Assembly: GCF_026965555.1 (NCBI RefSeq)
Contig: NZ_CP114040.1
Location: forward strand, 4,960,001 to 5,024,000
Direction: 5' to 3'
Source: Nannocystis punicea
GTDB lineage: Bacteria > Myxococcota_A > Polyangia > Nannocystales > Nannocystaceae
Length of the DNA stretch: 64,000 nt
Both the position numbers and the translations under genes were made by a program. A model generated the notes under the pieces. That model made no database searches. It saw nothing but the letters and a program-made list of their open reading frames with translations, and had not been told where the DNA came from. Below are positions 49,485-57,296 of this stretch, one piece after another; the first letter of the stretch is position 1; each line of letters begins with the position of its first letter.

Positions 49485-51404
49485 TCACGCCCCGGCGTCC
49501 GCGCTCCGCTGCTCGAGCTCCTCCCAGCGCGCGACGAGGGCGGCGGCGCGCTGACGGGCCGCCTCGAGCTTGCGCACCAGGTCGGCGACCTTGTCGCCGC
49601 CGCCGCCGTACACGGATGGATCGCCGAGCTTCGCCTCGAGCTCCTGGACCTCGCCCTCGGCGGCCTCGATCTTGCCGAGGATCCCGTCGAGCTCGCGCTT
49701 CTCGGCGTGGCTGAGGCCGCGTCGGGCGACGGGCGCGCCGGCCTTCGCGGGCGCATGCGCGGGCCGTGCGGTGGGCTGTGGTTCGGCGGCCGCTTCGGTC
49801 TCGGCCAGGCGCTCGAGGTAGTCGCTGTAGTTGCCGTGGTGGCGCACGACCTTGCCGTCGCCCTCGAAGGCGAGGATCGAGGTGGCGACGCGATCGAGGA
49901 ACCAGCGATCGTGGGTGACGATGATCGCGGCGCCGGCGAAGTCGAGCAGCATCTCCTCGACGGCGCCGAGGGTGGCGACGTCGAGGTCGTTGGTGGGCTC
50001 GTCGAGGAGAACGAGGTTGGAGGCGCCCGAGAGCAGCACCGCGAGGGCGACGCGGGCCCGCTCGCCGCCCGACAGCGAGCCGACCTTCTGGGCGTAGGCC
50101 GTGGGGTCGAACAGGAAGCGCTCGAGGTAGCGGGCGATGTCGAGCGGGTGGCCGCCGCCGAGGTCGAGGCCGCGGCGGCGCTCGGCGATGTTGTCGTAGA
50201 CGCTGCGATCGTCGTCGAGGCCGGAGCGGTTCTGGTCGAGGTAGGCGACCGCGGTGTGCTTGCCGCGGACGACCTCGCCGGCGGTGGGCGGGAGCTGGCC
50301 GACGATCGAGCGCAGCAGGGTGGTCTTGCCGCTGCCGTTGGGACCGACGACGCCGATCCGCTCGCCCTGGTTGAGCGCGAGGGTGAAGTCGCGGACGAGG
50401 ACGCGGCCGAGCTCGAGGGTGACGCCGCGCAGCTCGAGGATGGTCTTGCCGCTGCGAGCTGCCTCGAGGGACAGCTCGACCCGACGGTCGCGCGGCGGGC
50501 CCGACTTGGCCAGCTCGGCCTCGGCCCGGTTGACCCGCGCGGTCTGCTTGGTGGTCCGCGCCTTGGGCTGGCGCCGCAACCACTCGAGCTCGCGCCGGAG
50601 GAAGTTCTGCCGGTTGGCCTCGGTGCGCTGGGCGTGGGCCATGCGCTCGGCCTTGGCCTCGAGGTAGGCGCCGAAGCCCCCCTCGTAGGCGTAGACGGTG
50701 CCGCGGTCGACCTCGAAGGTCCGCGTGCACACGCGGTCGAGGATGTAGCGGTCGTGGGTGATGAGGAGGACGGCGCCGGAGTAGTCCTCGGCGAGGTGGC
50801 GCTCGAGCCACTCGATGGCGGCGACGTCGAGGTGGTTGGTCGGCTCGTCGAGCACCGCGAGATCGGGCCGCCGCGCCAGCAAGGCCGCGAGCGCGACGCG
50901 ACGCCGCTCGCCGCCGCTGAGCCGCTCGGTCGGCGCGGAAGGATCGCGGACGCCGAGGCGCGCGAGGTACGACTCGGCCTCCGCGGCCCGCGACCACCCG
51001 CCGCAACGCTCGATCTCCGCCGCCGCGGCCGCTTGCTCGGCCACCAGGGCGTCGACCGCGGCCGATCCCGTGGCCCGCTCGAGGGCCGCGGTGGCGGCGT
51101 CGTAGCGGGCGCGGGCGGCAGACCACTGGCCGAGGCCGGTGAGGACCGCTTCGAGGGCGGTGAGGCCGGGTGGGAGGCGTGGCTCCTGTTCGAGGTAGGC
51201 GATGGAGGCGTCGCGCCGGAGGACGACTTCACCGGCGTCGGGGGCGTCCAAACCGGCCAGGATCCGCGCCAGGGTGGTTTTTCCCGAGCCGTTGTTGCCG
51301 ACCAGCCCGACGCGCTCGCCGGTCATCAGCGTGAGGTTGACGCCGGCGAGGACGCGGCGCACGCCGTAGCTCTTTTCGACCTGGCGCAGGCTTGCGATCG
51401 GCAC
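49485..51404 (-). CDS. uup: ABC-F ATPase, Uup-like
   Basis: A 639-aa cytosolic protein with two ABC domains and no membrane part. Walker A motifs are GNNGSGKTTLARIL and GPNGSGKTTLLRSI; signatures are RLSGGERRRVAL and LSGGERARVAL; Walker B motifs are LAVLDEPTNHLD and LVLLDEPTNDLD. The linker between domains is basic, as in ribosome-binding ABC-F proteins. The C-terminal coiled coil (LSHAEKRELDGILGKIEAAEGEVQELEAKL) matches the Uup DNA/ribosome-binding tail. The family acts on stalled ribosomes or replication intermediates. The symbol is by similarity and not certain. Confidence 0.88.
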   Translation of the reverse strand: MPIASLRQVEKSYGVRRVLAGVNLTLMTGERVGLVGNNGSGKTTLARILAGLDAPDAGEVVLRRDASIAYLEQEPRLPPGLTALEAVLTGLGQWSAARARYDAATAALERATGSAAVDALVAEQAAAAAEIERCGGWSRAAEAESYLARLGVRDPSAPTERLSGGERRRVALAALLARRPDLAVLDEPTNHLDVAAIEWLERHLAEDYSGAVLLITHDRYILDRVCTRTFEVDRGTVYAYEGGFGAYLEAKAERMAHAQRTEANRQNFLRRELEWLRRQPKARTTKQTARVNRAEAELAKSGPPRDRRVELSLEAARSGKTILELRGVTLELGRVLVRDFTLALNQGERIGVVGPNGSGKTTLLRSIVGQLPPTAGEVVRGKHTAVAYLDQNRSGLDDDRSVYDNIAERRRGLDLGGGHPLDIARYLERFLFDPTAYAQKVGSLSGGERARVALAVLLSGASNLVLLDEPTNDLDVATLGAVEEMLLDFAGAAIIVTHDRWFLDRVATSILAFEGDGKVVRHHGNYSDYLERLAETEAAAEPQPTARPAHAPAKAGAPVARRGLSHAEKRELDGILGKIEAAEGEVQELEAKLGDPSVYGGGGDKVADLVRKLEAARQRAAALVARWEELEQRSADAGA

Positions 51405-51832
51405 GGGGCGGGACTCTACCTCGCCCGGGCCGCCCGCGCGGCAATTGTGGGGGAGGGCACGCCCACCTCGTCGCCCCCGGCGTGCGAGGCGATCCGCGAG
51501 TTCATGTAAGGAGGCGGCGTGGCCGCCCGGGCCCGAATTCCAGGGGGGAAGGCGAAATCAAGGCCGGTCCCGCGTGAGGTGAAATCGCCGCCGGAGGGGC
51601 TCGCGGAGGTTGACAGCGCCCGGGCCGAGGGCGGATCCTGCTCCTGGTCATGACCTCAATCGACACTCACGGAGCCCGCCGGGTCGCAGCCGGCCTCGCT
51701 CTGGTCGCGTCGCGCATGTGCGTCCGGCGTGTCGCTTGTGGAGTGTCGACGCAACGACGCGGTCCCGCTCAGGGCGCCGCGAGCCACGGCCGACGTGGCA
51801 TGCAGTGAAGAGAGAATAGGAGAGAGACAGAA
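51405..51832. other. Divergent spacer and probable long leader of the RRM gene
   Basis: No gene is supported. The right part probably forms a 5' leader of about 190 nt for the RNA-binding protein gene (promoter listed separately), ending in AGGAGAGAGACAGAA before its GTG. Long leaders are common for cold-shock-type RNA-binding proteins. The TGTCC palindrome is absent, as in most divergent spacers here. Confidence 0.5.
51610..51638 (+). promoter_or_regulatory. Sigma70-like promoter of the RRM gene
   Basis: A consensus TTGACA at 51610-51615 is followed after 17 nt by GGATCC (or, after 18 nt, GATCCT), a poor -10 box. The position would give a leader of about 190 nt before the RRM gene. Confidence 0.45.
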
Positions 51833-52354
51833 GTGAAAATTTTCGTCGGTGGACTGGCGTGGGCGACGGGCGACGAGAGCCTGCGCGCGGCCTTTGAACC
51901 CTTCGGTAAGGTCGACGAGGCGATCGTCGTCAAGGACAAGGAGACCATGCGCAGCCGTGGTTTCGGGTTCGTGACGTTCGCCGATGAGGCGGCCGGTCGT
52001 GCCGCGCTCGAGGCGATGAACGGCGCGGTGCTCGACGGGCGGACCATCCGCTGCGACGCCGCAGTCGAGCGCGCCCGCAGCGATCGGCCCTCGCGGCCCT
52101 TCGTCGAGCGCGCCCCGTCGGGCGGCTTCCAGGGCGGTGGCGGTGGTCCCCGCGGTGGTGGCGGCGGCGGCGGCGGCCGTGACTGGGGCGGCGGCGGCGG
52201 CGGCGGCGGTGGTCGCGGCGGCGGCGGCGGCGGCGGTTGGGGCGGCGGCGGCGGCGGCGGTGGTGGTCGCGGCGGCGGCGGCGGTGGTCGCGGCGGCGGC
52301 GGTCGTGGCGGTCGTGGCGGCCGGCGGCGCGACGACGACTACGGCGACGACTGA
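51833..52354 (+). CDS. Glycine-rich RRM RNA-binding protein
   Basis: A 173-aa protein with a GTG start at 51833 and AGGAGA upstream. Residues 1-80 are an RNA recognition motif: RNP2 is KIFVGGLAW and RNP1 is RSRGFGFVTF, both with the stacking aromatics. Residues 95-165 are almost pure Gly with Arg spacers (RGG-like), ending in an acidic RRRDDDYGDD. Bacterial and cyanobacterial Rbp proteins of this type bind RNA, are often cold-induced and may drive condensates through the Gly/Arg tail. The tail is encoded by GGC-rich repeats (about 52130-52320) that are likely to vary in length. Confidence 0.93.
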   Translation: MKIFVGGLAWATGDESLRAAFEPFGKVDEAIVVKDKETMRSRGFGFVTFADEAAGRAALEAMNGAVLDGRTIRCDAAVERARSDRPSRPFVERAPSGGFQGGGGGPRGGGGGGGGRDWGGGGGGGGGRGGGGGGGWGGGGGGGGGRGGGGGGRGGGGRGGRGGRRRDDDYGDD

Positions 52355-52379
52355 GTCCTGCGTCGAAAATTGAGCCAGT

Positions 52380-52420
52380 GCGCCGCCCCGGGGCTTCCCG
52401 CGGCGGCGCGCTCGCTTTGG
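52380..52420 (+). terminator. Probable terminator of the RRM gene
   Basis: GCGCCGCC (52380-52387) pairs with GGCGGCGC (52402-52409), with further pairing inside the loop, and is followed by GCTCGCTTTGG. The T-tract is short, so efficiency is uncertain. Confidence 0.5.
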
Positions 52421-52425
52421 TCGAC

Positions 52426-52600
52426 CTGACCGAACGGGCAGGTTGCGAGAACCGGTGCGTGGGTCGGGCGATCGGCGGACCGGGCAGGTGGTGCGCCGGT
52501 GGGATCGCGAGGCCGGCCTGGTCGAAAAGACAGCTGGCCCGGGCGCGGGGCGGAGGGCGCGCACGGGATGCGAGCGACCCGACCTGTCTATTCGGGCATG
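52426..52600. repeat. Degenerate palindrome copies in a convergent spacer
   Basis: CTGACCGAACGGGCAGG (52426-52442), CTGGTCGAAAAGACAG (52518-52533) and CTGTCTATTCGGGCATG (52584-52600) followed by TCTGGAAGATCC are recognisable but imperfect. They lie between the convergent RRM and PepSY-like genes. No ORF is supported here. Confidence 0.65.
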
Positions 52601-52652
52601 TCTGGAAGATCCGGGTGGCCGGAGCCGACAGGCGCGAGGACGCGAAACGCCG

Positions 52653-53354
52653 CTAGGCCGGGACCTCGATGACGGCCGGCAGGACGAGCTCGTGGCGGAT
52701 GACCGCGCCGTCGGGCTTGAAGTAAAGCTCGTGCAGGCGCCCGCCGGTCTCGAACTCGATCTCGTACTCGTCACCGGCGCCGGTGAGGGTCTTCTTCTCG
52801 ACCTCCTTGATCGCGGCGCCGGGGTGGGCCTTGTCGAAAGCGGCCCAAACGGCCTCGGGCAGGGCCTTGGCGTCGATCTGGCACTCGGTGTAGACGACGC
52901 CGCCGTCGGCCCTGGCGCTCAGCTCGCACTGTTGCTTGTCGGCCGTCTCGACCTCGATCTCGTGCAGGCGGCCGTGCGGGACCACGGTTTCGGTCTCGTA
53001 GCGCAGCATCTTGGCGCCGGGGTAGGTCGCCTCGAGCTGCTTGCGCACCGGCTCGGGCACCGCCGCAGCGTCCTGGTGATAGACGGAGAGGTAGCGGATC
53101 GAGCCGTCCTGCTCGACCTCGACCTTGATCTTCTCGACGCCCTGGGCCGTGCCGGCCGCGCGCACGAGGTCGGCGTCGAGCTGGCCCGGTCCGGCGGGCG
53201 TGGGGGCGGGCGCGGGGGGCTTGGCCTCGGCTGGAGGAGTCGCGGCGACTGTGGTCGGAGCGGGCGCGGGTTGGGCCTTGCTCGCGGTGTCGGGGCCGCA
53301 CGCGGCGAGGATCAGTCCGACGACGCCGAGCGTCCCGAGGCGGGGGTGGTGCAT
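52653..53354 (-). CDS. Lipoprotein with tandem PepSY-like domains
   Basis: A 233-aa protein with GAGGAG 8 bases before its ATG. MHHPRLGTLGVVGLILAAC is a lipoprotein signal with lipobox ILAAC. A Pro/Ala linker (residues 22-60) is followed by two similar beta-rich units: VEVEQDGSIRYLSVYHQ...LEATYPGAKM and IEVETADKQQ...FDKAHPGAAIKEVEKK. The pattern of a strand pair, a helix and then (Y/H)PGA is that of the PepSY-like/BLIP-like (DUF2874) fold. These are periplasmic proteins with possible inhibitor or binding roles. It faces away from the GNAT gene over only 32 bp. Confidence 0.75.
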   Translation of the reverse strand: MHHPRLGTLGVVGLILAACGPDTASKAQPAPAPTTVAATPPAEAKPPAPAPTPAGPGQLDADLVRAAGTAQGVEKIKVEVEQDGSIRYLSVYHQDAAAVPEPVRKQLEATYPGAKMLRYETETVVPHGRLHEIEVETADKQQCELSARADGGVVYTECQIDAKALPEAVWAAFDKAHPGAAIKEVEKKTLTGAGDEYEIEFETGGRLHELYFKPDGAVIRHELVLPAVIEVPA

Positions 53355-53386
53355 ACGAATTACTCCTCATCCAAGTGTACACTCAC

Positions 53387-53857
53387 ATGGTGCGGGCGCC
53401 GTCGATCCGGCTGGCGCGGCCTGCTGACCTCGCCGCGATCGCCACGGTCCATGCAGCCTCGGTGCGACAGCTGTGCGCCGGCCATTACCCGCCGCAAGCG
53501 ATCGATCAGTGGCTGGCGCCGAGCCCGGGGCTCTATGCCCGCATGCTGCGCTCGTCGACGGTTTACGTGGCCGAACGTGGCGGGCAGGTGGTGGCGTTCG
53601 CGGCCGTCCGCCTGGCCACGCGCGAGGTCCGGGCGCTGTACGTGAGCCCCGGCGCGGCCGGCGGCGGCCTCGGCCTGCGCCTCATGCGGCGCCTCGAGCG
53701 AGTGGCCCGCGCGTTCGGGATGGTCGAGCTGCGCTTGTGGGCGACGCTCAACGCCGTCGGCTTCTACGAGCGCCTCGGCTGGCGCCGCGACGTCAGGCAG
53801 AGCGGCAAGCGGCCGCCGCACCGCTGCGTGCCGATGCGCAAGCGGCTGGGAGGGTGA
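53387..53857 (+). CDS. GNAT-family N-acetyltransferase
   Basis: A 156-aa protein; the ATG at 53387 is preferred to the GTG at 53375. The GNAT fold is clear: IRLARPADLAAIATVHAAS at the start, VAFAAVRLATREVRALYVSPGAAGGGLGLRLMRRLE holding the acetyl-CoA binding Q/R-x-x-G-x-G/A-type loop (here GAAGGGLG), and the closing WATLNAVGFYERLGWRR. The substrate is unknown. The last ten codons (CCGATGCGCAAGCGGCTGGG) are the source of the echo array that follows. Confidence 0.88.
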   Translation: MVRAPSIRLARPADLAAIATVHAASVRQLCAGHYPPQAIDQWLAPSPGLYARMLRSSTVYVAERGGQVVAFAAVRLATREVRALYVSPGAAGGGLGLRLMRRLERVARAFGMVELRLWATLNAVGFYERLGWRRDVRQSGKRPPHRCVPMRKRLGG

Positions 53858-54492
53858 GGTGTCCCGAGAGACAGGTGCGGGCCGCGGCCGAGCGGGCGGC
53901 GGGCCGATGCGCGAGCGGAGAGCGGCGCGCCGAGGTGCGAGCGGTGTGGATGCGAGGTGACCTGAGAGACAGGTCGAACGAGCGGCCGAGCGGACGCAGG
54001 TGGCGATCCGAAGCGCTGCCCGAGGCGGCTGTGATGCGAGGTGTCGCGGGGGACAGGTGCGGCCGCGGTCGAGCGGGCGCGGGTGGCGGTGGGGCGCCGA
54101 TGCACGAGCGATTGGGCTGCGAGGTGTCCTGAGAGACAGGTTGAGCGAGGGGCCGCGGGGACGCAGCTTGTGAGCCGACCGCTGCCGAAGCGCAAGGGGC
54201 TGTGATGAGAGGTGTCCCGGGGGACAGATCGTGCGGTCACGAGCTGGCGAGAGCGATGGGTAGAGTCGAGGCCCGCGAGCGGGACATCCGGAGGAGCGGC
54301 CGGGAGGAGAGATGTCTCGAAGGACAGCTAGCTGGCGCGAGCGACGGGTCGGGTCGCGGCTGCGAGGGGAGCGGCTGGGAGGCGACGTCGATGTCTCGAA
54401 GGACAGGTCGTGAGCTCGCCGCGGTGAACGTGGGTCGAGACACGGCCGGGGTGAGCGTATTCGCGGCGACCTGGATGGCTCGAGAGACAGGT
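53858..54492 (+). repeat. Gene-tail echo array after the GNAT gene, eight palindromes at about 80-100 bp steps
   Basis: Palindromes of the form GAGGTGTCC-N4-GGACAGGT recur at 53858, 53955, 54038, 54121, 54209, 54311, 54391 and 54474. Preceding several of them is a copy of the GNAT gene end: gene CCGATGCGCAAGCGGCTGGG, copy CCGATGCACGAGCGATTGGG (54099), copy GCCGAAGCGCAAGGGGCTGT (54184). A GCGGCCGAGCGG-type word also recurs in the intervals. The spacers are related to one another, so it is not a CRISPR. The remainder to 54688 holds no gene. Confidence 0.88.
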
Positions 54493-54688
54493 CGCTCGCG
54501 CGGGGGCGAGGGACCGCGGGGTGCCTACCGAGACGGCCGGGCCCGGCGCCGGCGGCTCCTGGCGTGGGCTGTGACACGGCCGGGCCCGGGGGCGAATTCG
54601 CACGCGGAGAAAACCCGCCATCTCCGAGACGCGCGCTCGGGTCGCACGGGTCGTCAGGGCGGCGGCGGCGGGGTACATTCGCGCGCCC

Positions 54689-55243
54689 ATGACGAGCGCG
54701 ATGGTCCGCCTGTATCCGCCCCGTACGCCCGCCGCAGTGCTGATCGCGGTGTGGGGCATGCTCGGGGTGGTCGCGCTGCTGGTGAGCGCGATCCTCCGGC
54801 TGACGCCGCTGGCGGTGGAGCCGCTGTCGACGGGGATGACGCCGCTGCAGTGGGGGCTGTACGTCGGCTGGTCGCTGTTCAATCTGTACGCCGAGGGCTA
54901 CAAGGGGTTCCAGAAGGCGTTCGTGCCGCGGGCGGTGGCGCGGTCCTTCTACGTGGCCCGCTATCCCCGGCCGCTGCACGTGGCGCTGGCGCCGCTGTTC
55001 TGCATGGGGCTGTTCTTCGCCAACCGCAAGCGGCTCATCCTGTCGTGGGGCCTGGTGATCGGGGTGACTGCGCTGGTCACCCTGGTCCGCGGGCTGGACC
55101 AACCGTGGCGCGGGATCGTCGACGCGGGGGTGGTGCTCGGGCTGACCTACGGGACAGCCGCGCTGCTGGTCGCGTTCGTCGGGGTGCTGCGCGGCCGGCC
55201 GATCACGGTGTCGCCGCAGGTGCCCGACGGCGCGCCGCAGTAG
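54689..55243 (+). CDS. Small multi-pass membrane protein, unknown function
   Basis: A 184-aa protein from the ATG at 54689. Four to five hydrophobic helices are visible: AVLIAVWGMLGVVALLVSAI, LYVGWSLFNLYAEGYKGF, VALAPLFCMGLFFA, LILSWGLVIGVTALVTLV and VVLGLTYGTAALLVAFVGVL. The loop EGYKGFQKAFVPRAVARSFY is conserved-looking and basic. There is no known domain by eye. It is convergent with the 55347-56162 lipoprotein gene. Confidence 0.7.
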   Translation: MTSAMVRLYPPRTPAAVLIAVWGMLGVVALLVSAILRLTPLAVEPLSTGMTPLQWGLYVGWSLFNLYAEGYKGFQKAFVPRAVARSFYVARYPRPLHVALAPLFCMGLFFANRKRLILSWGLVIGVTALVTLVRGLDQPWRGIVDAGVVLGLTYGTAALLVAFVGVLRGRPITVSPQVPDGAPQ

Positions 55244-55255
55244 GTGCGCGAGCGG

Positions 55256-55326
55256 CTGTCCCGGGGGACCGCCGCCACCGCGTCGGACCCGACGCTCGCG
55301 AGTACGAGGCTGTCCTGGGGGACAGG
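55256..55326. repeat. Palindrome pair in a convergent spacer
   Basis: CGGCTGTCCCGGGGGACCGCC near 55254-55273 has one damaged arm. TGTCCTGGGGGACA at 55311-55324 is perfect. They fill most of the 103-bp spacer. Confidence 0.8.
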
Positions 55327-55346
55327 TGACGAAGGCACAGGCCGGG

Positions 55347-56162
55347 TCAGTTGTGCGCGACCAGGCCGTACTCGACGCACTCGTCCTGGCTCGGCATGTC
55401 GAGGCGCACGTAGACCTGGATGTCGTCGGAGCTGCCGGAGCAGTTGAAGTCGGACACCGTGAAGGTGGCGCCGCCGCAGCAGCCGGGCCGCAGGGCCCCC
55501 GAGAGGGCGGTCTGCGTGCCCTCGGGGCAGGTGATCTCGGTGCCCACGGCGCCGCCCTGGTCGCACTCGATGAACTGACACACGCGCACGGTCGCTGATG
55601 AGGTGACCTTGACCGTCGGCTCGGCGACGTGACCGAAGGTGTCGAGGCCGTGGTAGGTGAACCAGTCGACGTCGCCGGCGCCGCTGAGCACGCCGTCGGC
55701 CATGACCGTGTTGTCGTCGTCGTCGTTGATCTCGCCGAGGTCCTGGGCGTTCGGCTCGGTGTCGTCGGGCTCGCCGAGGTCGCCGTCGCAGGCCAGGGCG
55801 GGCACGCAGAGGCCGTCCTCGCACACGAGGCCTTCGGCGCAGGCGTCGCCGTCGCACACGCAGCCTGCCTGGCCGGGATCGCAGATCGGGCCGGTCGTGC
55901 CGGTGGACTCGTCGGTGGTGCCGCTCGTCGAGGTGGTCGTCGAGGTCGAGGCGGTCGGATCCTCGCCGGTCGTGGTGCCGTCGCTGGTGGTCGGCGTCGG
56001 CTCGGTCGAGCTGCCGGTCGGGGTCGAGACGTCGGTGGTCGACGGATCGGTGGCCTGCGTGGCCGTGGTGACGCCGCTGTTGCTGCTGCTGTCGGCCGGG
56101 TCGTCGCCGGTGCTGCAGGCGAGGAGCGTGAGCGAGGCGAGGACCAGCGACAGGCGTGTCAT
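55347..56162 (-). CDS. Thr/Ser-rich surface lipoprotein
   Basis: A 271-aa protein. MTRLSLVLASLTLLAC is a lipoprotein signal. Residues 17-95 are a Thr/Ser/Gly stalk with repeated TTS/TGTT words, typical of Nannocystis-type lipoproteins. The mature domain (95-271) has many cysteines (ICDPGQAGCVCDGDACAEGLVCEDGLC, then RVCQFIECD, RPGCCGG, NCSG) and an acidic run (EINDDDDN) that may bind calcium. The VDWFTYHGLDTFGHV part resembles PPC-like domains. It lies one base after the apaG stop, so it is cotranscribed with it. Confidence 0.75.
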   Translation of the reverse strand: MTRLSLVLASLTLLACSTGDDPADSSSNSGVTTATQATDPSTTDVSTPTGSSTEPTPTTSDGTTTGEDPTASTSTTTSTSGTTDESTGTTGPICDPGQAGCVCDGDACAEGLVCEDGLCVPALACDGDLGEPDDTEPNAQDLGEINDDDDNTVMADGVLSGAGDVDWFTYHGLDTFGHVAEPTVKVTSSATVRVCQFIECDQGGAVGTEITCPEGTQTALSGALRPGCCGGATFTVSDFNCSGSSDDIQVYVRLDMPSQDECVEYGLVAHN

Positions 56163-56163
56163 T

Positions 56164-56559
56164 TCAGTTCACCGCGTAGGGGATGTTGAGGGCGAACGGC
56201 GCGATCTCGGCGTCGAATTGCTGGCCGTCGTCGGTGACCATCTGGTAGGTGCCGCGCATGGTGCCGTAGGCGGTCTTGAGCGGGCAGCCGGAGGTGTACT
56301 CGAACGACTCGCCGGGCGCGAGCACGGGCTGGGCCCCGACGACGCCGGCGCCGCGCACCTCCTCGGTGCGGCCGTTGGCGTCGGTGATGACCCAGTGGCG
56401 ACTGACGAGCTGCACCGTGTCGATGCCCTCGTTGGAGATCTTCACGGTGTAGGCGAAGAACCACTGCCGCTCGCTCTGGTTGGCGTGCGAGTGTTCGGGG
56501 AGGTACTGCGACGCGACGCGCACGCGCACGCCGTTAGTGATCGCCTCGGAGGTCGACAC
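56164..56559 (-). CDS. apaG: ApaG-domain protein (DUF525)
   Basis: A 131-aa protein with a GTG start at 56559 (VSTSEAITNG). The whole length matches ApaG: VRVRVASQYLPEHSHA, RQWFFAYTVKISNEG, VQLVSRHWVITDANG, VVGAQPVLAPGESFEYTSG and the conserved GTMRGTYQMV near the end. It is an immunoglobulin-like fold. In enterobacteria it is linked to Co/Mg phenotypes and Ap4A metabolism, and the true role is unclear. The neighbours here (lipoproteins) do not help. Confidence 0.92.
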   Translation of the reverse strand: MSTSEAITNGVRVRVASQYLPEHSHANQSERQWFFAYTVKISNEGIDTVQLVSRHWVITDANGRTEEVRGAGVVGAQPVLAPGESFEYTSGCPLKTAYGTMRGTYQMVTDDGQQFDAEIAPFALNIPYAVN

Positions 56560-56669
56560 GGGGCGATCTATACGCCGCGCGCACGCCCGCCGACAAGCGG
56601 CCTCCGAACGCGCGAGTGCGGGCGCGAAGGCCCAATCTCCGCGATCGCGGCCGGGCTGCGCAAGAATTC

Positions 56670-57188
56670 TCATTCGCGCGCCGGCGCGGCGCAGGCCTCG
56701 GCCTCGGCCTCGCAGCCGGCGGGGTTGTCATCCATGAGGAGGAAGCCGATGCAGGCCAGGCACACCGGATCCATCAAGGTCTCGGTGGTGCAAGCCTCGC
56801 TCTCGAAGCAGGACATGCCGACGCACAGCGCCAGCTCGAACGCCTCGCCGGCCTCTTCCGGCGACAGGCCGTCGGCGCACATCTGGGCGCACTCGAGGTC
56901 GAAGGAGAGGGCACACGGGAGCACGCAGTCGAGCAGCTCGCCGCAGGTCGGTGGCGGCTCCGGCGCGAGGGTGGTGCTGCTGCCGCCGGTGGTGGTGTCG
57001 CCGCCGGTGGTGGTCGTCGTGGTCGTGAGCTCGCCGGTGGTCGGTGGTTCGCCGGTGGTGGTGGTGGTGCCGGTGCTGGTGCTGGTGGTGTCGGGCTGGT
57101 CGAGCCCGCCGAGCAGGTCGTCGCTGTTGCAGGCCGAGCTGATGCAGATAGCGACGACCAGGGCGAGGAGCGACGCACGACGCGACAT
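56670..57188 (-). CDS. Thr-rich, Cys-containing lipoprotein
   Basis: A 172-aa protein from the ATG at 57188. MSRRASLLALVVAICISSAC is a lipoprotein signal. Residues 25-75 are almost all Thr, Gly, Ser and Pro (GTTTTTGEPPTTGELTT). The C-terminal 95 residues have ten cysteines in a helical pattern (CGELLDCVLPCALSFDLEC, MCADG, CVGMSCFESEACTTET, CLACIG), a repeated unit seen in Nannocystaceae surface lipoproteins. The function is unknown. The upstream spacer to 57296 is short, with one half palindrome only. Confidence 0.72.
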   Translation of the reverse strand: MSRRASLLALVVAICISSACNSDDLLGGLDQPDTTSTSTGTTTTTGEPPTTGELTTTTTTTGGDTTTGGSSTTLAPEPPPTCGELLDCVLPCALSFDLECAQMCADGLSPEEAGEAFELALCVGMSCFESEACTTETLMDPVCLACIGFLLMDDNPAGCEAEAEACAAPARE

Positions 57189-57296
57189 GCTACCGCCACG
57201 ATAGCAGGTGCAAGCCCGCGCCGGGGGGCAGGTGCCTGAGAAGCCGCACGCGCGCCGGCGCGAGGCGAGTTCGAGGGGCGGTAGTACACTGCCGGG

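Noticed and set aside
53858..54492. CRISPR-like periodic array
   Set aside because: Repeats are short palindromes, the intervals are homologous to one another and to the upstream gene end, lengths vary from 79 to 100 bp, and no cas gene is near.
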